Source: Streptomyces sp. NBC_00654 | GTDB taxonomy: Bacteria > Actinomycetota > Actinomycetes > Streptomycetales > Streptomycetaceae | Assembly: GCF_026341775.1 (NCBI RefSeq) | Contig: NZ_JAPEOB010000002.1 | Location: 1,488,001-1,552,000, forward strand | DNA: 64,000 nucleotides | Direction of reading: 5' to 3' | Part shown: piece after piece, positions 42,482-52,041 of the stretch | Layout: every line of letters begins with the position of its first letter | Numbering within the stretch: the first letter of the stretch is position 1 | Made by a program: the position numbers and the translations under genes | Notes under the pieces: model-generated | The model's database searches: none | What the model was told of the DNA's origin: nothing | Seen by the model: only the letters and a program-made list of their open reading frames with translations

Positions 42482-43447
42482 TCAGGTGATGTCGTCGTAG
42501 CCGTTCAGCCGATGCGGGTCCCTGCGGCCGGACTCGCCGGAAGCCTGCTCCGGCAGTGCCCTGCGCGAGGAGGACACGCTCTCCACTCCTCCCACATCCT
42601 CGGGAGTGAGGTCGATCTCGGAGGCTTCGTCGTCGTCGAGATCGGCGTCCGGGTTGTTGCGCCTTCTGCGCTTGTCGTTCAGCAGGGAGAAGCCGACCGC
42701 GACGAAGTACAGGAGCGCGAGCGGCCCGGCGAGCAGCAGCATGGAGACCGGCTCACCGCCGGGGGTCGCGATGGCGGCGAAGGCGGTGAGCCCCACGATC
42801 ATGCCGCGCCACCAGGTGAGCATCCGCTTGCCGGAGACGACGCCCGTCATGTTCAGCGCGACGAGCAGCAGCGGCAGCTCGAAGGCCAGGCCGAAGACGA
42901 TCACCATGCGGGTGATCAGGTCGAGGAAGTCGTCGAGGGGCAGCAGGTTCTTCACGTTGTCCGGTGTGAACCCGAGCATGATCTCGGCGGTCTGCGGAAG
43001 AATCGCGTACGCGAGGTAGGCCCCGCCGATGAACAGGGGCACACCTGCCACGACGAAGGCGACGGCGTACCGCTTCTCCTGGCTGTGCAGGCCCGGGGCG
43101 ACGAACGCCCACAGCTGGTAGAGCCACACCGGCGTCGCCACCAGCACACCCGCCATCAGCGCCACCTTCAGGGCGATGGTGAAGGGGGACAGCAGACCGT
43201 TGGTGGTCATTTCGGCGCATGGCCGACCGTTGACCATGGTGACGGCGCCGTTCTTGCAGCCGACCGAGTCCAGGATCGGCTCCATCAGGAACTCGAAGAT
43301 CTCCTTCTGGAAGAACGCTGCCACGATCACCGCGATCACGACGGCCAGTACCGACTTCAGCAGCCGGTTACGCAGCTCACGCAGGTGATCGAGGAGGGGC
43401 ATGCGCCCCTCGTCGTCCTTCTCCTGCTTGCGGGCAGACTTGAGCAA
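42482..43447 (-). CDS. tatC: Sec-independent protein translocase TatC
   Basis: Core twin-arginine translocase receptor of 321 aa with six helices. The N-terminal cytoplasmic MPLLDHLRELRNRLLKS binds the RR signal, and PLFIGGAYLAYAILP and MTGVVSGKRMLTWWRGMIVG are family-typical. The C-terminal tail of about 60 residues is acidic/basic, longer than in E. coli. It lies 49 bp downstream of tatA and forms the tat operon with it; tatB must be elsewhere. Confidence 0.97.
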   Translation of the reverse strand: MLKSARKQEKDDEGRMPLLDHLRELRNRLLKSVLAVVIAVIVAAFFQKEIFEFLMEPILDSVGCKNGAVTMVNGRPCAEMTTNGLLSPFTIALKVALMAGVLVATPVWLYQLWAFVAPGLHSQEKRYAVAFVVAGVPLFIGGAYLAYAILPQTAEIMLGFTPDNVKNLLPLDDFLDLITRMVIVFGLAFELPLLLVALNMTGVVSGKRMLTWWRGMIVGLTAFAAIATPGGEPVSMLLLAGPLALLYFVAVGFSLLNDKRRRRNNPDADLDDDEASEIDLTPEDVGGVESVSSSRRALPEQASGESGRRDPHRLNGYDDIT

Positions 43448-43496
43448 CCCACTTCCCTCGTCTCGTGCAGCGGCTGTCGCCGGAACGCGTCAGCTG

Positions 43497-43793
43497 TCAG
43501 CTCTGGGTGGTGGGCTTGGCCTCGCTGACCGGGCGGGAGCTGGTGACGTCTCCCGGAGCGGCCTGGATGGTGCGCGCGGTGGTGGACTGCGGCGGGGTCT
43601 GGTCCGCGACGGTCTCCGTCGTGGGGGCCGCGGGCTCCGCGTCGTCCTTCTTCATCGCCTTGGCCTCGCTCTTGAGGATGCGGGCCGACTTGCCGAGCGA
43701 GCGCGCCATGTCGGGAAGCTTCTTGGCACCGAAGAGCAGCAGGATGACAGCGATGATCAGAACGATCTCGAGGGGCTTCAGATTGCCGATCAT
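43497..43793 (-). CDS. tatA: Twin-arginine translocase subunit TatA
   Basis: Pore-forming Tat subunit of 98 aa: one N-terminal helix ([20 protein letters not shown]), the [16 protein letters not shown] amphipathic hinge and a disordered Pro/Thr tail. ATG at 43793 (MIGNLKPLE) is preferred over the earlier in-frame start at 43811. The 216-bp region to the upstream membrane-protein gene holds its promoter. Confidence 0.96.
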   Translation of the reverse strand: MIGNLKPLEIVLIIAVILLLFGAKKLPDMARSLGKSARILKSEAKAMKKDDAEPAAPTTETVADQTPPQSTTARTIQAAPGDVTSSRPVSEAKPTTQS

Positions 43794-44009
43794 GGGCGAC
43801 TTCCTTCTCACTGAGGCGACTGGAGGGTGGGCTCGCTACCCGTTCGGCAGGACATACGTCCGACCTGTGCGCTGGCAGCGATCGTAACCCGCAGGGGTAA
43901 ACGCGAGGCAATGCCTGTGCATACTCCCGATTGCGGCCCGCACCTCCCTGCCTGGGCCGACTTCAGCAGCGTACCCCCCGAAGTGGAGAAACATCAGGCC
44001 GCGGCCCTG

Positions 44010-44207
44010 CTATCGCAGGGCATCCCCGGTGGCGGCGAGGTCGGTCGCCGCTCGTTCGAGGTCCTCGGCCGCTCGGTTGATGCGCTGTGTGGTGGCGGAC
44101 ACCTGACGCCCCAGCCGCTCCGCTTCGACGAAGACCTTGACGGCCAGGACACCGAGCACGGCGATGCCCAGGAATCCCAGGGCGATGGCGAGCATGGGCC
44201 AGAACAT
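44010..44207 (-). CDS. Small single-pass membrane protein with coiled coil
   Basis: A 65-aa protein with one helix (FWPMLAIALGFLGIAVLGVLAVKVF) and a C-terminal heptad-like stretch (AERLGRQVSATTQRINRAAEDLERAATDLAATGDALR). Similar small proteins are common in streptomycetes near tatA; function unknown. It starts 19 bp after the zinc-ribbon gene's stop. Confidence 0.75.
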   Translation of the reverse strand: MFWPMLAIALGFLGIAVLGVLAVKVFVEAERLGRQVSATTQRINRAAEDLERAATDLAATGDALR

Positions 44208-44226
44208 GCGGCGGGGCCTCTTCTTC

Positions 44227-44574
44227 CTACGGGGCGGTGTGCAGGCGCAGCGTGGAAACGCCGCCGCCGGTGAGGAGTTCGATGATGCGTTCCCCGGCGG
44301 GCTTGCGGACGGTGGCGCCGCACTCGGGGCAGGTGAAGGAGTAGAACGTGGTGCGGGGGCCGGCGCCGATCACCAGGCGCAGGCCGCCCGCGGCGAGTTC
44401 GAAGCGCCCCTGGCAGTCCGGGCAGGAGGCACGGAAGCGCACGGCGGCGGGTACGGGTTCGGGCACCGGGCCGGGGACGTACCCCTGCGCCCGCCCCTGT
44501 CCCGGTGTCCGTCCCGGCCCGGGGACCGGGTACGGGAGCACCGTGACGCGGGACATCACAGACATCTGGTCCAT
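44227..44574 (-). CDS. Zinc-ribbon protein of unknown function
   Basis: A 115-aa protein with a proline-rich front and a C-terminal zinc ribbon (CPDCQGRF ... CPECGATVRK). Such FmdB-like ribbons usually bind nucleic acid or protein. The ribosome-binding site GGAGGAG lies very close to the first ATG (44574); the ATG at 44565 has better spacing. It follows pafC by 18 bp, so the pafB-pafC transcript probably continues into it. Confidence 0.78.
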   Translation of the reverse strand: MDQMSVMSRVTVLPYPVPGPGRTPGQGRAQGYVPGPVPEPVPAAVRFRASCPDCQGRFELAAGGLRLVIGAGPRTTFYSFTCPECGATVRKPAGERIIELLTGGGVSTLRLHTAP

Positions 44575-44592
44575 CGCTCCTCCGGCCGCCGC

Positions 44593-45549
44593 TCAGGCCA
44601 CGCCGTCGTAGGCGGCGAGCGCCTCGCGGGCCGCCCGCCGCGCACTGTCCGCCAGCTCCGGCGGGGCGACGATGCGCCCCTCCCCGCCCAGGCGCAGGGC
44701 GAGCCTGCGCAGCGAGGCGGGGTCCGGGGTCCTCAGCGTGATGCGCATCCCGCCGTCGGGAAGCTCCTCCGCGCTGTCGTGCGGGTAGTACTCGGCGACC
44801 CACCGGCCGCCGGGGCCCACCTCGATGACGACCTCCGGGTCCTGCGCCGAGGGCTGCACCAGCCCCTCCGACAGATCGCGCAGTTCCAGCTCCGGCGGCG
44901 CGGCCGGTGCGTCGAGCAGCCTGATCTCGGCGACCCGGTCCAGCCGGAAGGTGCGCCGGGCCTCGGAGAGCCGGCACCAGCCCTCCATGTAGGTGTGCCC
45001 GACCGCGAACAGCCGGATCGGGTCCACCTCGCGCTCGGTCAGTTCGTCGCGGGCTGGCGAGTAGTAGCGCAGCCAGAGCCGGCGCCGCTCGGAGATGGCC
45101 CGGTCGACATCGGCGAAGACCCCGCCCTCCGCCTCGAAGGTCACCGAGAGCCGGGAGCTCGCGGCCCCCACCTCACCGGCGGCCGTCTCCAGCTTGGCGG
45201 TGGCCCGTACCAGCGCCAGCCGGTCGCTCTCGCGCAGTCCGGGCAGGGTCGCCACGGCGCGCGCCGCGACGAGCAGCGCGGTGGCCTCGTCGGCGGCGAG
45301 CCGCAGCGGCTCGGCCACGTCGTCGGGGTTGTGCCACCAGATGCGGTCACCGTCGGTGTCGATGTCCAGCAGGTCACCGCCCCGGAAGCTGGTCCCGCAC
45401 ATCGGGAGCACATCGAGGTCCGAGATCAGCTCGTCCTCGGTGATCCCGAAGGCCCGTGCCACGTCCTGGACGTGCGCGCCGGGGCGCTCACGCAGATACG
45501 TCACCAGGGAGAGCATCCGGCGGGTCTGGTCGATCGCGTTCGTGGCCAT
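44593..45549 (-). CDS. pafC: WYL-domain transcriptional regulator PafC
   Basis: A 318-aa protein with an N-terminal winged-helix (MLSLVTYLRERPGAHVQDVARAFGITEDELISDLDVL) and a WYL domain (LFAVGHTYMEGWCRLSEARRTFRLDRVAEIRLLD). PafB and PafC form a heterodimeric activator of DNA-damage genes in mycobacteria. ATG at 45549 (MATNAIDQTRR); the open frame extends further upstream into pafB and is not used. It lies 13 bp after pafB. Confidence 0.93.
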   Translation of the reverse strand: MATNAIDQTRRMLSLVTYLRERPGAHVQDVARAFGITEDELISDLDVLPMCGTSFRGGDLLDIDTDGDRIWWHNPDDVAEPLRLAADEATALLVAARAVATLPGLRESDRLALVRATAKLETAAGEVGAASSRLSVTFEAEGGVFADVDRAISERRRLWLRYYSPARDELTEREVDPIRLFAVGHTYMEGWCRLSEARRTFRLDRVAEIRLLDAPAAPPELELRDLSEGLVQPSAQDPEVVIEVGPGGRWVAEYYPHDSAEELPDGGMRITLRTPDPASLRRLALRLGGEGRIVAPPELADSARRAAREALAAYDGVA

Positions 45550-45562
45550 CGGTACGGGTCCC

Positions 45563-46516
45563 CTAGTCCTTGGCCACGGCACGCAGCCGGTCCACCACAT
45601 CGGCCCGCAGATCGGCGGGCTCCTCCACGACGACGTCCGGGCCGAACTCGACGAGCCAGGCGTCCAGGCCGTGCCCGTACGGAATCTCCAGCTCGTCCCA
45701 CCCGCCGCCCAGGTCCCGTACCGATATCGCGCGTGAGCGCAGCGGGTATCCGGAACCGGCGCGCAGCCTGATCCGCGCGGTCCTGGTCGCGGTCTCCCCC
45801 GCCCAGCTCTCGACGGTCTCGCGCACCGTCACGACGTCGGGCACCTCGGCCGTGAAGGCGCCGGACCTGGAGCGGACCCGGCCGGTGATCCGGGAGAGCC
45901 GGAACACTCGCTCGGCACCCCGGTCCCGGTCCCAGCCGGCCAGGTACCAGTGCCCGCGCCAGCACTCCAGGGTCCAGGGCTCGACCTGTCGCTGTCCGGG
46001 GCGGGCGGAGTTCGCCTTGCGGTAGTCGAAGGTGACCGGGCGGCGGTCCCGGCAGGCCAGCATCAGCGGCTCGAAGGCCGCCTCATGGACCGGAATGCGG
46101 GGTTCGAGGGCGCTGTGCACCTCGTACGCGTCCTCCGCCTCGGGCATGCCCGCGGCCCGCAGCTTCTGCAGCGCGCCGCTCGCGGCCCCGGCGAGCCGGG
46201 CCTGCTGCCACACCTTGGCGGCGAGCCCCAGCGCCGCGGCCTCCTCGGCGTCCAGCGTGATGGGCGGGAGCCGGTTGCTGTCGCGGCGCGCGAGATATCC
46301 GGTGTCACCGTCCAGGTTCTCCACGGTCTCGATGATCAGACCGAGTTCGCGCAGATCGTCCTTGTCGCGCTCGAACATCCGGTTGAAGGAGTCGTCGGAG
46401 CCGGCTTCCAGGTAGGCCTCGATGGAGCCGCGGAGCTCACGCTTGCTGAGCGGACGCCTGGTTCCCAGAAGGCACAGCGCCAGGTTCATCAGCCGCTCGG
46501 CCTTGGCAATCGCCAT
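45563..46516 (-). CDS. pafB: WYL-domain transcriptional regulator PafB
   Basis: A 317-aa partner of PafC. The winged-helix front is ERLMNLALCLLGTRRPLSKRELRGSIEAY, the WYL region is ECWRGHWYLAGWDRDRGAERVFRLSRI, then the WCX-like C-terminus. ATG at 46516 (MAIAKAERL). PafBC-type activators recognise the RecA-NDp promoter, and several such motifs occur in this window. It heads the pafB-pafC-zinc-ribbon-membrane-protein unit. Confidence 0.93.
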   Translation of the reverse strand: MAIAKAERLMNLALCLLGTRRPLSKRELRGSIEAYLEAGSDDSFNRMFERDKDDLRELGLIIETVENLDGDTGYLARRDSNRLPPITLDAEEAAALGLAAKVWQQARLAGAASGALQKLRAAGMPEAEDAYEVHSALEPRIPVHEAAFEPLMLACRDRRPVTFDYRKANSARPGQRQVEPWTLECWRGHWYLAGWDRDRGAERVFRLSRITGRVRSRSGAFTAEVPDVVTVRETVESWAGETATRTARIRLRAGSGYPLRSRAISVRDLGGGWDELEIPYGHGLDAWLVEFGPDVVVEEPADLRADVVDRLRAVAKD

Positions 46517-46604
46517 CGACGCCCTTTCTCTACGTGCTATGACCGTCGACCGTACCGCCCCCGCGTGTCCGGACAAAAGCGAGGGCCTCCCGCTGGACAG
46601 AGCG

Positions 46605-46632
46605 AGGGCCCATGCCGTACGGCATGGGCCCT
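46605..46632. terminator. Perfect 28-bp palindrome (terminator)
   Basis: Fourteen-base self-complementary arms centred at CGTACG lie 23 bp beyond the FKBP stop codon. As an RNA it folds into a long stem without a spacer loop. Confidence 0.75.
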
Positions 46633-46654
46633 GTGCTCACGTCCGTCGGACGGA

Positions 46655-47029
46655 TCAGACTCCGACCAGGTCGCAGACGAAGATCAGCGTCTCGCCGGGG
46701 GCGATGCGGCCGCCACCGGCGCCGCTGTCGCCGTACGCGAGGGCGGCGGGAATGGTCAGCTGGCGACGGCCGCCGACCTTCATGCCCTGGACGCCCTGGT
46801 CCCAGCCGGAGATGACCTGACCGGCGCCGAGCTGGAAGCGCAGCGGGGTGCCGCGGTTCCAGGAGGCGTCGAACTCCTCGCCGGTGGAGAAGGCCACACC
46901 CACGTAGTGGACGGAGACAGTGTCGCCGGCCTTGGCGACGGCACCGTCGCCCTCCCAGATGTCCTTGATCTCCAGGTCGACCGGCGGCTCGCCACCCGGG
47001 AAGTCGATCTCGGGCTTCTCGATGCTCAC
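46655..47029 (-). CDS. FKBP-type peptidyl-prolyl cis-trans isomerase
   Basis: Cytoplasmic single-domain FKBP of 124 aa. Active-site residues are visible in SVHYVGVAFSTGEEFDASW, LGAGQVISGWDQGVQGMKVGGRRQLTIPAALAYGDSG and LIFVCDLVGV. It catalyses proline isomerisation of client proteins. A terminator separates it from pafB, and it lies 43 bp after the FKBP lipoprotein gene on the same strand. Confidence 0.93.
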   Translation of the reverse strand: MSIEKPEIDFPGGEPPVDLEIKDIWEGDGAVAKAGDTVSVHYVGVAFSTGEEFDASWNRGTPLRFQLGAGQVISGWDQGVQGMKVGGRRQLTIPAALAYGDSGAGGGRIAPGETLIFVCDLVGV

Positions 47030-47072
47030 TGAACTGCTCCTCTAAATGATGAACTGGGCAACCGGGACAGTC

Positions 47073-48011
47073 TTACATCTTTGCCAGGATGTCCACGGCG
47101 AAGACGAGCGTGGAGTTGGCGGGGATGCTCTGCTGCGCCTTGTCGCCGAACGCCTGGTCCGGCGGGATGACGAGCAGCACGCGGCTGCCGACCTTCTTGT
47201 CGATCAGACCGTCCTTCAGCCCCTTGAGGGTGATCTGGGCCAGCGGGAAGGTCTGGGTCTTGCCCTGGGCGTAGGTGCTGTCGAACTCCTTGCCACCCTT
47301 CCACAGGAGACCGACGTAGTTCACGACGACACTGTCGCTCTCCTTGATGACCGCGCCGTCGGACTCCAGGATGTAGTTGGAGACCAGCTTCTTCGGCGGA
47401 TCGCTCTTGGGGATCGTGACGGTCGGTGCCTTGCCGTCGGTCTTGGTGCCGACCTTCGGCAGGTCGATGTTGTCCTGGGCGACCTCGCTGCCCTTGGCGG
47501 AGGCGGGGATCTGCGTCGCCTTCAGGACGTCGACGACGAACACGAGGGTGGCGTTGGGCTTGATGTCGCCCTGGCCCTGCTCGCCGTAGCCGAGCTCGGG
47601 GGGAATGACCAGCTGGACGCGGCTGCCGACCTTCTGGCCGACCAGGCCCTTGTCCCAGCCCTGGATGACCATTCCGGCGCCGAGCGTCAGATCGAACGGC
47701 GTCTTGCGGTCGAAGCTGTTGTCGAACGGCTTGGTGGAGTCCCACGACTGACCGAGATAATTGACCTGGATCGCGTCGCCGTTCTTGAGCTTCGCGCCGT
47801 CACCCTCGCTGATGACCTCGGTCTTCAGTTCCTTGGGCGGATCACCCTTCCCCTTGGCGAGGGTGGGCTTCTCGCCGAACTTCGCACCCGCGGTGATCGC
47901 GGGCATTCCGTTCTTCGACGAGGCGGAGTCGGAGGCCTTGTCGTCGCTGCCGCATGCCGCTGTCGACAGCAGCAGGAGGGGGACGACGAGAAGGCCGGCA
48001 AGTCGGCGCAC
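47073..48011 (-). CDS. Lipoprotein with two FKBP-type PPIase domains
   Basis: Surface-anchored PPIase of 312 aa. A signal peptide ends in the lipobox STAAC (Cys20). Domain 1 (about 75-180) has VNYLGQSWDSTKPFDNSFD and VQLVIPPELGYGEQ; domain 2 (about 200-312) has VNYVGLLWKGGKEFDSTY and VLLVIPPDQAFGD. The first has the full aromatic pocket, while the second diverges in the QxGW region (LAQITLKGLKDG), so it may be a chaperone-like domain. GTG at 48011 after GAGGA. Confidence 0.92.
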   Translation of the reverse strand: MRRLAGLLVVPLLLLSTAACGSDDKASDSASSKNGMPAITAGAKFGEKPTLAKGKGDPPKELKTEVISEGDGAKLKNGDAIQVNYLGQSWDSTKPFDNSFDRKTPFDLTLGAGMVIQGWDKGLVGQKVGSRVQLVIPPELGYGEQGQGDIKPNATLVFVVDVLKATQIPASAKGSEVAQDNIDLPKVGTKTDGKAPTVTIPKSDPPKKLVSNYILESDGAVIKESDSVVVNYVGLLWKGGKEFDSTYAQGKTQTFPLAQITLKGLKDGLIDKKVGSRVLLVIPPDQAFGDKAQQSIPANSTLVFAVDILAKM

Positions 48012-48070
48012 TGGTTCCTCAGATCTCAGGGGGCACGGTAGTTGGGTCCCGGACACTCTAGGCCGTGCGG

Positions 48071-48101
48071 AGGGCCCCGTACGAGGAACGTACGGGGCCC
48101 T
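48071..48101. terminator. Terminator after pafA
   Basis: Perfect 12-bp arms AGGGCCCCGTAC and GTACGGGGCCCT with a seven-base loop lie 38 bp downstream of the pafA stop. Confidence 0.78.
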
Positions 48102-48138
48102 GTCACGCGATAGGCCGGGGCGCGTCCTGGTCGCCGGC

Positions 48139-49500
48139 TCACATACCCGCGATCAGCTTCTCCACTCGGTCGTCCACGGAACGGAACGGGTCCTTGCACA
48201 ACACCGTGCGCTGTGCCTGGTCGTTGAGTTTGAGGTGTACCCAGTCGACGGTGAAGTCCCGCCGCTGCTCCTGCGCCCTGCGGATGAAGTCACCGCGAAG
48301 CCGCGCCCTGGTGGTCTGCGGGGGCACCGATTTGCCCTCGAAGATCTTCAGGTCGTCGCAGATGCGGGCGACCTGCCCCTTGCGCTCCAGGAGGTAGTAG
48401 AGCCCGCGGCGACGGTGGATGTCGTGATACGCGAGGTCTATCTGGGCGACCCGCGGATTCGACATGGTCATGTTGTGCTTGGCGCGGTACCGCTCGATGA
48501 GCTTGTACTTCATCACCCAGTCGATCTCGGTACCGATCCGGTCGAGGTCCTCGGCCTCGACGGCGTCGAGCGTGCGGCCCCACAGTTCGAGGACCTGGTC
48601 GACGGTGCCGGTCCGGATGCCCCGGCGCTCGACGAAGTCGACGGCCTTCTCGTAGTACTCCCGCTGGATCTCGATGGCGGAGGCCTCACGGCCGCTGGCC
48701 AGGCGCACCTTGCGCCGCCCCGTGATGTCGTGGCTGACCTCGCGGATCGCCCGGATCGGGTTCTCCAGGGTCAGGTCCCGCATCACGGTGCCCGCCTCGA
48801 TCATGCGGAGCACCAGGTCGGTCGCGCCGACCTTGAGCAGCATCGTCGTCTCGGACATGTTCGAGTCACCCACGATGACGTGGAGGCGGCGGTACCGCTC
48901 CGCGTCCGCGTGGGGTTCGTCCCGGGTGTTGATGATCGGACGCGAGCGGGTCGTCGCGGAGCTGACGCCCTCCCAGATGTGTTCGGCGCGCTGGCTGACG
49001 CAGTAGACCGCTCCGCGCGGCGTCTGGAGCACCTTGCCGGCGCCGCAGATCAGCTGCCTCGTGACGAGGAACGGAATGAGGATGTCCGCGAGCCGGGAGA
49101 ATTCTCCGTGCCGGGCCACGAGGTAGTTCTCATGGCATCCGTAGGAGTTTCCCGCCGAGTCGGTGTTGTTCTTGAAGAGATAGACGTCGCCCGCGATTCC
49201 CTCCTCGTGCAGGCGGCGTTCGGCGTCGACGAGCAGACCTTCCAGAATGCGCTCGCCGGCCTTGTCGTGCGTGACCAGTTCGGTCACATTGTCGCATTCG
49301 GGGGTTGCATATTCCGGATGCGATCCCACGTCGAGGTAGAGGCGGGCGCCGTTCCGCAGAAAGACATTGCTGCTGCGGCCCCATGACACAACACGGCGGA
49401 AGAGGTAGCGCGCCACTTCGTCAGGTGACAGTCGGCGCTGTCCCCTGAACGTGCACGTGACGCCGTACTCGTTCTCCAGCCCGAAAATGCGGCGGTCCAT
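48139..49500 (-). CDS. pafA: Pup-protein ligase PafA
   Basis: Enzyme of 453 aa that attaches the C-terminal glutamate of Pup to substrate lysines using ATP. The glutamine-synthetase-like front [37 protein letters not shown] and [31 protein letters not shown] are all present, with the C-terminal domain [22 protein letters not shown]. It is closely related to Dop (54494-56005), which shares the NTRDEPH motif. ATG at 49500; TAATGT six bases upstream of the ATG could be a -10 for a leaderless message. Confidence 0.98.
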   Translation of the reverse strand: MDRRIFGLENEYGVTCTFRGQRRLSPDEVARYLFRRVVSWGRSSNVFLRNGARLYLDVGSHPEYATPECDNVTELVTHDKAGERILEGLLVDAERRLHEEGIAGDVYLFKNNTDSAGNSYGCHENYLVARHGEFSRLADILIPFLVTRQLICGAGKVLQTPRGAVYCVSQRAEHIWEGVSSATTRSRPIINTRDEPHADAERYRRLHVIVGDSNMSETTMLLKVGATDLVLRMIEAGTVMRDLTLENPIRAIREVSHDITGRRKVRLASGREASAIEIQREYYEKAVDFVERRGIRTGTVDQVLELWGRTLDAVEAEDLDRIGTEIDWVMKYKLIERYRAKHNMTMSNPRVAQIDLAYHDIHRRRGLYYLLERKGQVARICDDLKIFEGKSVPPQTTRARLRGDFIRRAQEQRRDFTVDWVHLKLNDQAQRTVLCKDPFRSVDDRVEKLIAGM

Positions 49501-49509
49501 GACTGAACA

Positions 49510-50769
49510 TTACGCCTTATGGCCTGAGCTGAAACCGGGTTCGACGGCACCGTTTCGATCATTTTCCGATCCCGCCACAACAGCGGGCGTACGCCCGGGA
49601 ACTGCGAGGACCTTTCCGGTGGCCAGGAGCACCAGCAGCGCGGCCACCCCTCCGGCCCCCGCCACCGCGAAGCTCCACGCCGTTCCGCCGAGCTCGACGG
49701 CCGGGCCCGCCGCGGCGGTTCCGGCGGCGGCACCTACGCCGAACGTGGTGACGAGCCAGGAGAACGCCTCGGTCACCGTGCCGCGCGGCGCGTGCCGGTC
49801 CACGACGATGAACGAGCAGGCGATCGCCGGGGCCAGGAACACCCCGGCGAGTGCGGCCAGCGCCGTCATCACGGGCACCGAGGGGGTCAGCGTCAACGGC
49901 AGGTAGCCCAGCGCCAGCAGAGCGAGTATCACCCGCAGCCGCCGCTCCGGCGCGCCCGCCCACTGCCGCGCCCCGTAGGCCGCGCCACCGATCAGCGCGC
50001 CGAGGCCGAGGGCGGCCATCAGCCAGCCGTACACGGATTCCCTGCCGTGGTCGTCGGCGTAGGCCACTCCCGCCACGGTGATCGAGCCCATCGCCAGACC
50101 GACGAAGAAGAAGGAGCCGAGCAGCGCGAGGAGTCCGGGCGAGCGCAGCGCACCCAGCCAGTGCGCCTCGCGCGGCGCCGAGCGCCAGGTCCGGGAGGGC
50201 TCCGAGAGGACCACGGACAGGGCCCCGACGACGCCTATCGCGTTGATGACGAGGAGCGCGGCGGCGGGCGACCACAGGGAGACGAGCACGGTCACCAGGA
50301 GCGGGCCCAGGGTGAACATCACCTCCTGGGCCACGGCGTCCATGGCGTACGCCCGGTGCACCCGGTCCTCACGCCCCAGGACGGTGGGCCACAGGGCCCG
50401 CAGCCCGCCCTCCAGCGGCGGCGTGAAGACCCCTGCGACGATCACGGCGAGGTAGGCCAGCGGCAGTGTGCCGAGGCCGGTCAGCGCGAGCAGGGCCATG
50501 CCGAGCGCGGAGAGCACCGAGGCGGGGAACTGGACGCGCGGCTGCCCGTAGAGGTCGACGGCCCGGCCCAGCAGCGGCTGCCCGACGGCCGTCGCCAGAC
50601 CGTACGCGGCGGCGAGAACACCCGCCTGGGTGTAGCTGCCGCCCTCGGCGCGGGTGAACATCACGATCGCGATGTGGGCGGTGGCGTTCGGCAGCCGCCC
50701 CACCAGAGTGCCCGTCAGCAGCCGGGCGGCGTGCCGCGCCCGGAGGATTTCCAGATATCCCGCGGCCAT
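49510..50769 (-). CDS. MFS transporter
   Basis: A 419-aa major facilitator with twelve helices. The loop-2 motif is GQPLLGRAVDLYGQPRVQ, and a conserved GRLPNATAHIAIVMF stretch is present. ATG at 50769 (MAAGYLEILRARHAARLL) follows GGGGAGAGGGAC. It is divergent from the LacI regulator, which probably controls it; the substrate is unknown. The same pair between pafA and prcA is found in S. coelicolor. Confidence 0.86.
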   Translation of the reverse strand: MAAGYLEILRARHAARLLTGTLVGRLPNATAHIAIVMFTRAEGGSYTQAGVLAAAYGLATAVGQPLLGRAVDLYGQPRVQFPASVLSALGMALLALTGLGTLPLAYLAVIVAGVFTPPLEGGLRALWPTVLGREDRVHRAYAMDAVAQEVMFTLGPLLVTVLVSLWSPAAALLVINAIGVVGALSVVLSEPSRTWRSAPREAHWLGALRSPGLLALLGSFFFVGLAMGSITVAGVAYADDHGRESVYGWLMAALGLGALIGGAAYGARQWAGAPERRLRVILALLALGYLPLTLTPSVPVMTALAALAGVFLAPAIACSFIVVDRHAPRGTVTEAFSWLVTTFGVGAAAGTAAAGPAVELGGTAWSFAVAGAGGVAALLVLLATGKVLAVPGRTPAVVAGSENDRNGAVEPGFSSGHKA

Positions 50770-50813
50770 GTCCGTCCCTCTCCCCCGGTCCGGCTTCCGC
50801 CGCGCTGGAGTTT

Positions 50814-50840
50814 TACGTATAACGTCGAGGCCCATACGTA
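50814..50840. promoter_or_regulatory. Candidate LacI operators between MFS and LacI genes
   Basis: TACGTA occurs at 50814-50819 and again at 50835-50840, 21 bp apart (two helical turns), inside the longer TTTTACGTATAACGT and CCATACGTACC. LacI-family sites typically have a central CG dyad. The first overlaps a plausible minus-strand promoter. Confidence 0.4.
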
Positions 50841-50935
50841 CCATGTCGGCAGTCGGCGGGTCCACCTCCCGGCACCCCGGGATCTCGCGGCACACGACCC
50901 CGATCACCCCCGCACCACCCCGCACGGAGGCCCGA

Positions 50936-51976
50936 TTGACCAGCGCACAGCAGCCCGTCCCGCCCCGGCCCACCAGCCGCGACGTGGCACGGGCCGCAGG
51001 GGTCTCCCAGGCCACCGTCTCCCTCGTCCTCGGCGACAAGTGGCACGGCCGGGTGTCGCAGGCCACGGCCCAGCGCGTACGGGAGTGCGCCGGGGAGCTG
51101 GGCTACCGGCCCAACCTCGCCGCCCGCAGCCTCCGCCTCGGCCGCACCCGGACCGCCCTGCTGGTGGTCCCCGCGCTCACCAACGAGTTCTTCGCCCGCG
51201 TCTACACCGGCGCCGCCGCCGTCGCCGCCGAGCACGGCTTCGGCGTCGTGCTCTATCCCTCTCCCGACGGGACCGGCCCGGCGCGGGACCCCTTCGCCTC
51301 CGCGCAGGCGGCCCTCGACGGAGTGATCGCCTCCTCCATGGCGTCCGACGCCCTCGGCGCGCTGCACGGCGCGGAGCTGCCGCTGGTGATGCTGGACAGC
51401 GATCCGGCCGGCCCGGAGGCCGCCGCGCATGTGAACCTCGACATCGCCGACGGCATGCGCCAGGTGACGGAGCATCTGCTGTCCCTCGGCCACCGCCGGT
51501 TCGTCCATGTCGCGTCCGCCGTCGACACCTGGACCTTCGCGGTCCGGGCCCAGGCGCTGCACGACGCGCTGCGGGACGTTCCGGACGCCGCCGTCCGCAC
51601 CGTCCGGGCCTCCCTGGACGTACGGGCGGGGCACGAGGCCACCGCGCGGGCACTGGCCGCTCCGGGGCCCCGGCCCACCGCGGTCATCTGCGACGACGAC
51701 GTGCTGGCCGCCGGTGCCTGCAAGGCGGTCCGCCGGATCGGGCTGCGGGTACCGGACGACATCTCGGTCACCGGCTTCGACGACCTGGCGCTGGCCACCG
51801 CCGTGGAACCGGAGCTCACCACCGTCCAGCTGCCCGCCGAGCAGGTCGGCGAGCGGGGCATGGCGGCACTGCTCGCCGTCCTGGACGGCCGCCCGGCCGA
51901 GCGGGGCAGCCTGCCCGTCCGGCTGGTGGAACGCGGCTCCACCGCACCGCCGCCCGCCGTCGCCGCCCGGTCATGA
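50936..51976 (+). CDS. LacI-family transcriptional regulator
   Basis: Repressor of 346 aa with HTH TSRDVARAAGVSQATVSLVLGDKW and a periplasmic-binding-like effector domain (LLVVPALTNEFFARVYTGAAAVAAEHG, DGVIASSMASDALG, ICDDDVLAAGACKAVRRIGLRVPDDISVTGFDDLALA). I choose the TTG at 50936 because GGAGG lies five to six bases before it; upstream ATGs in the same frame run through the MFS promoter. Divergent from the MFS gene. Confidence 0.85.
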   Translation: MTSAQQPVPPRPTSRDVARAAGVSQATVSLVLGDKWHGRVSQATAQRVRECAGELGYRPNLAARSLRLGRTRTALLVVPALTNEFFARVYTGAAAVAAEHGFGVVLYPSPDGTGPARDPFASAQAALDGVIASSMASDALGALHGAELPLVMLDSDPAGPEAAAHVNLDIADGMRQVTEHLLSLGHRRFVHVASAVDTWTFAVRAQALHDALRDVPDAAVRTVRASLDVRAGHEATARALAAPGPRPTAVICDDDVLAAGACKAVRRIGLRVPDDISVTGFDDLALATAVEPELTTVQLPAEQVGERGMAALLAVLDGRPAERGSLPVRLVERGSTAPPPAVAARS

Positions 51977-52041
51977 CGGTGTCCCGGCCCGCCGCCTCCG
52001 CGGTGGGCCGGGACACAGAAACGCACGGTGCCCGAAGGGGG

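Noticed and set aside
46560..46582. TTGTC on the minus strand upstream of pafB as a RecA-NDp site
   Set aside because: Bases after TTGTC do not match RGTG, and the next TANNNT is 17 bases on instead of about 12.
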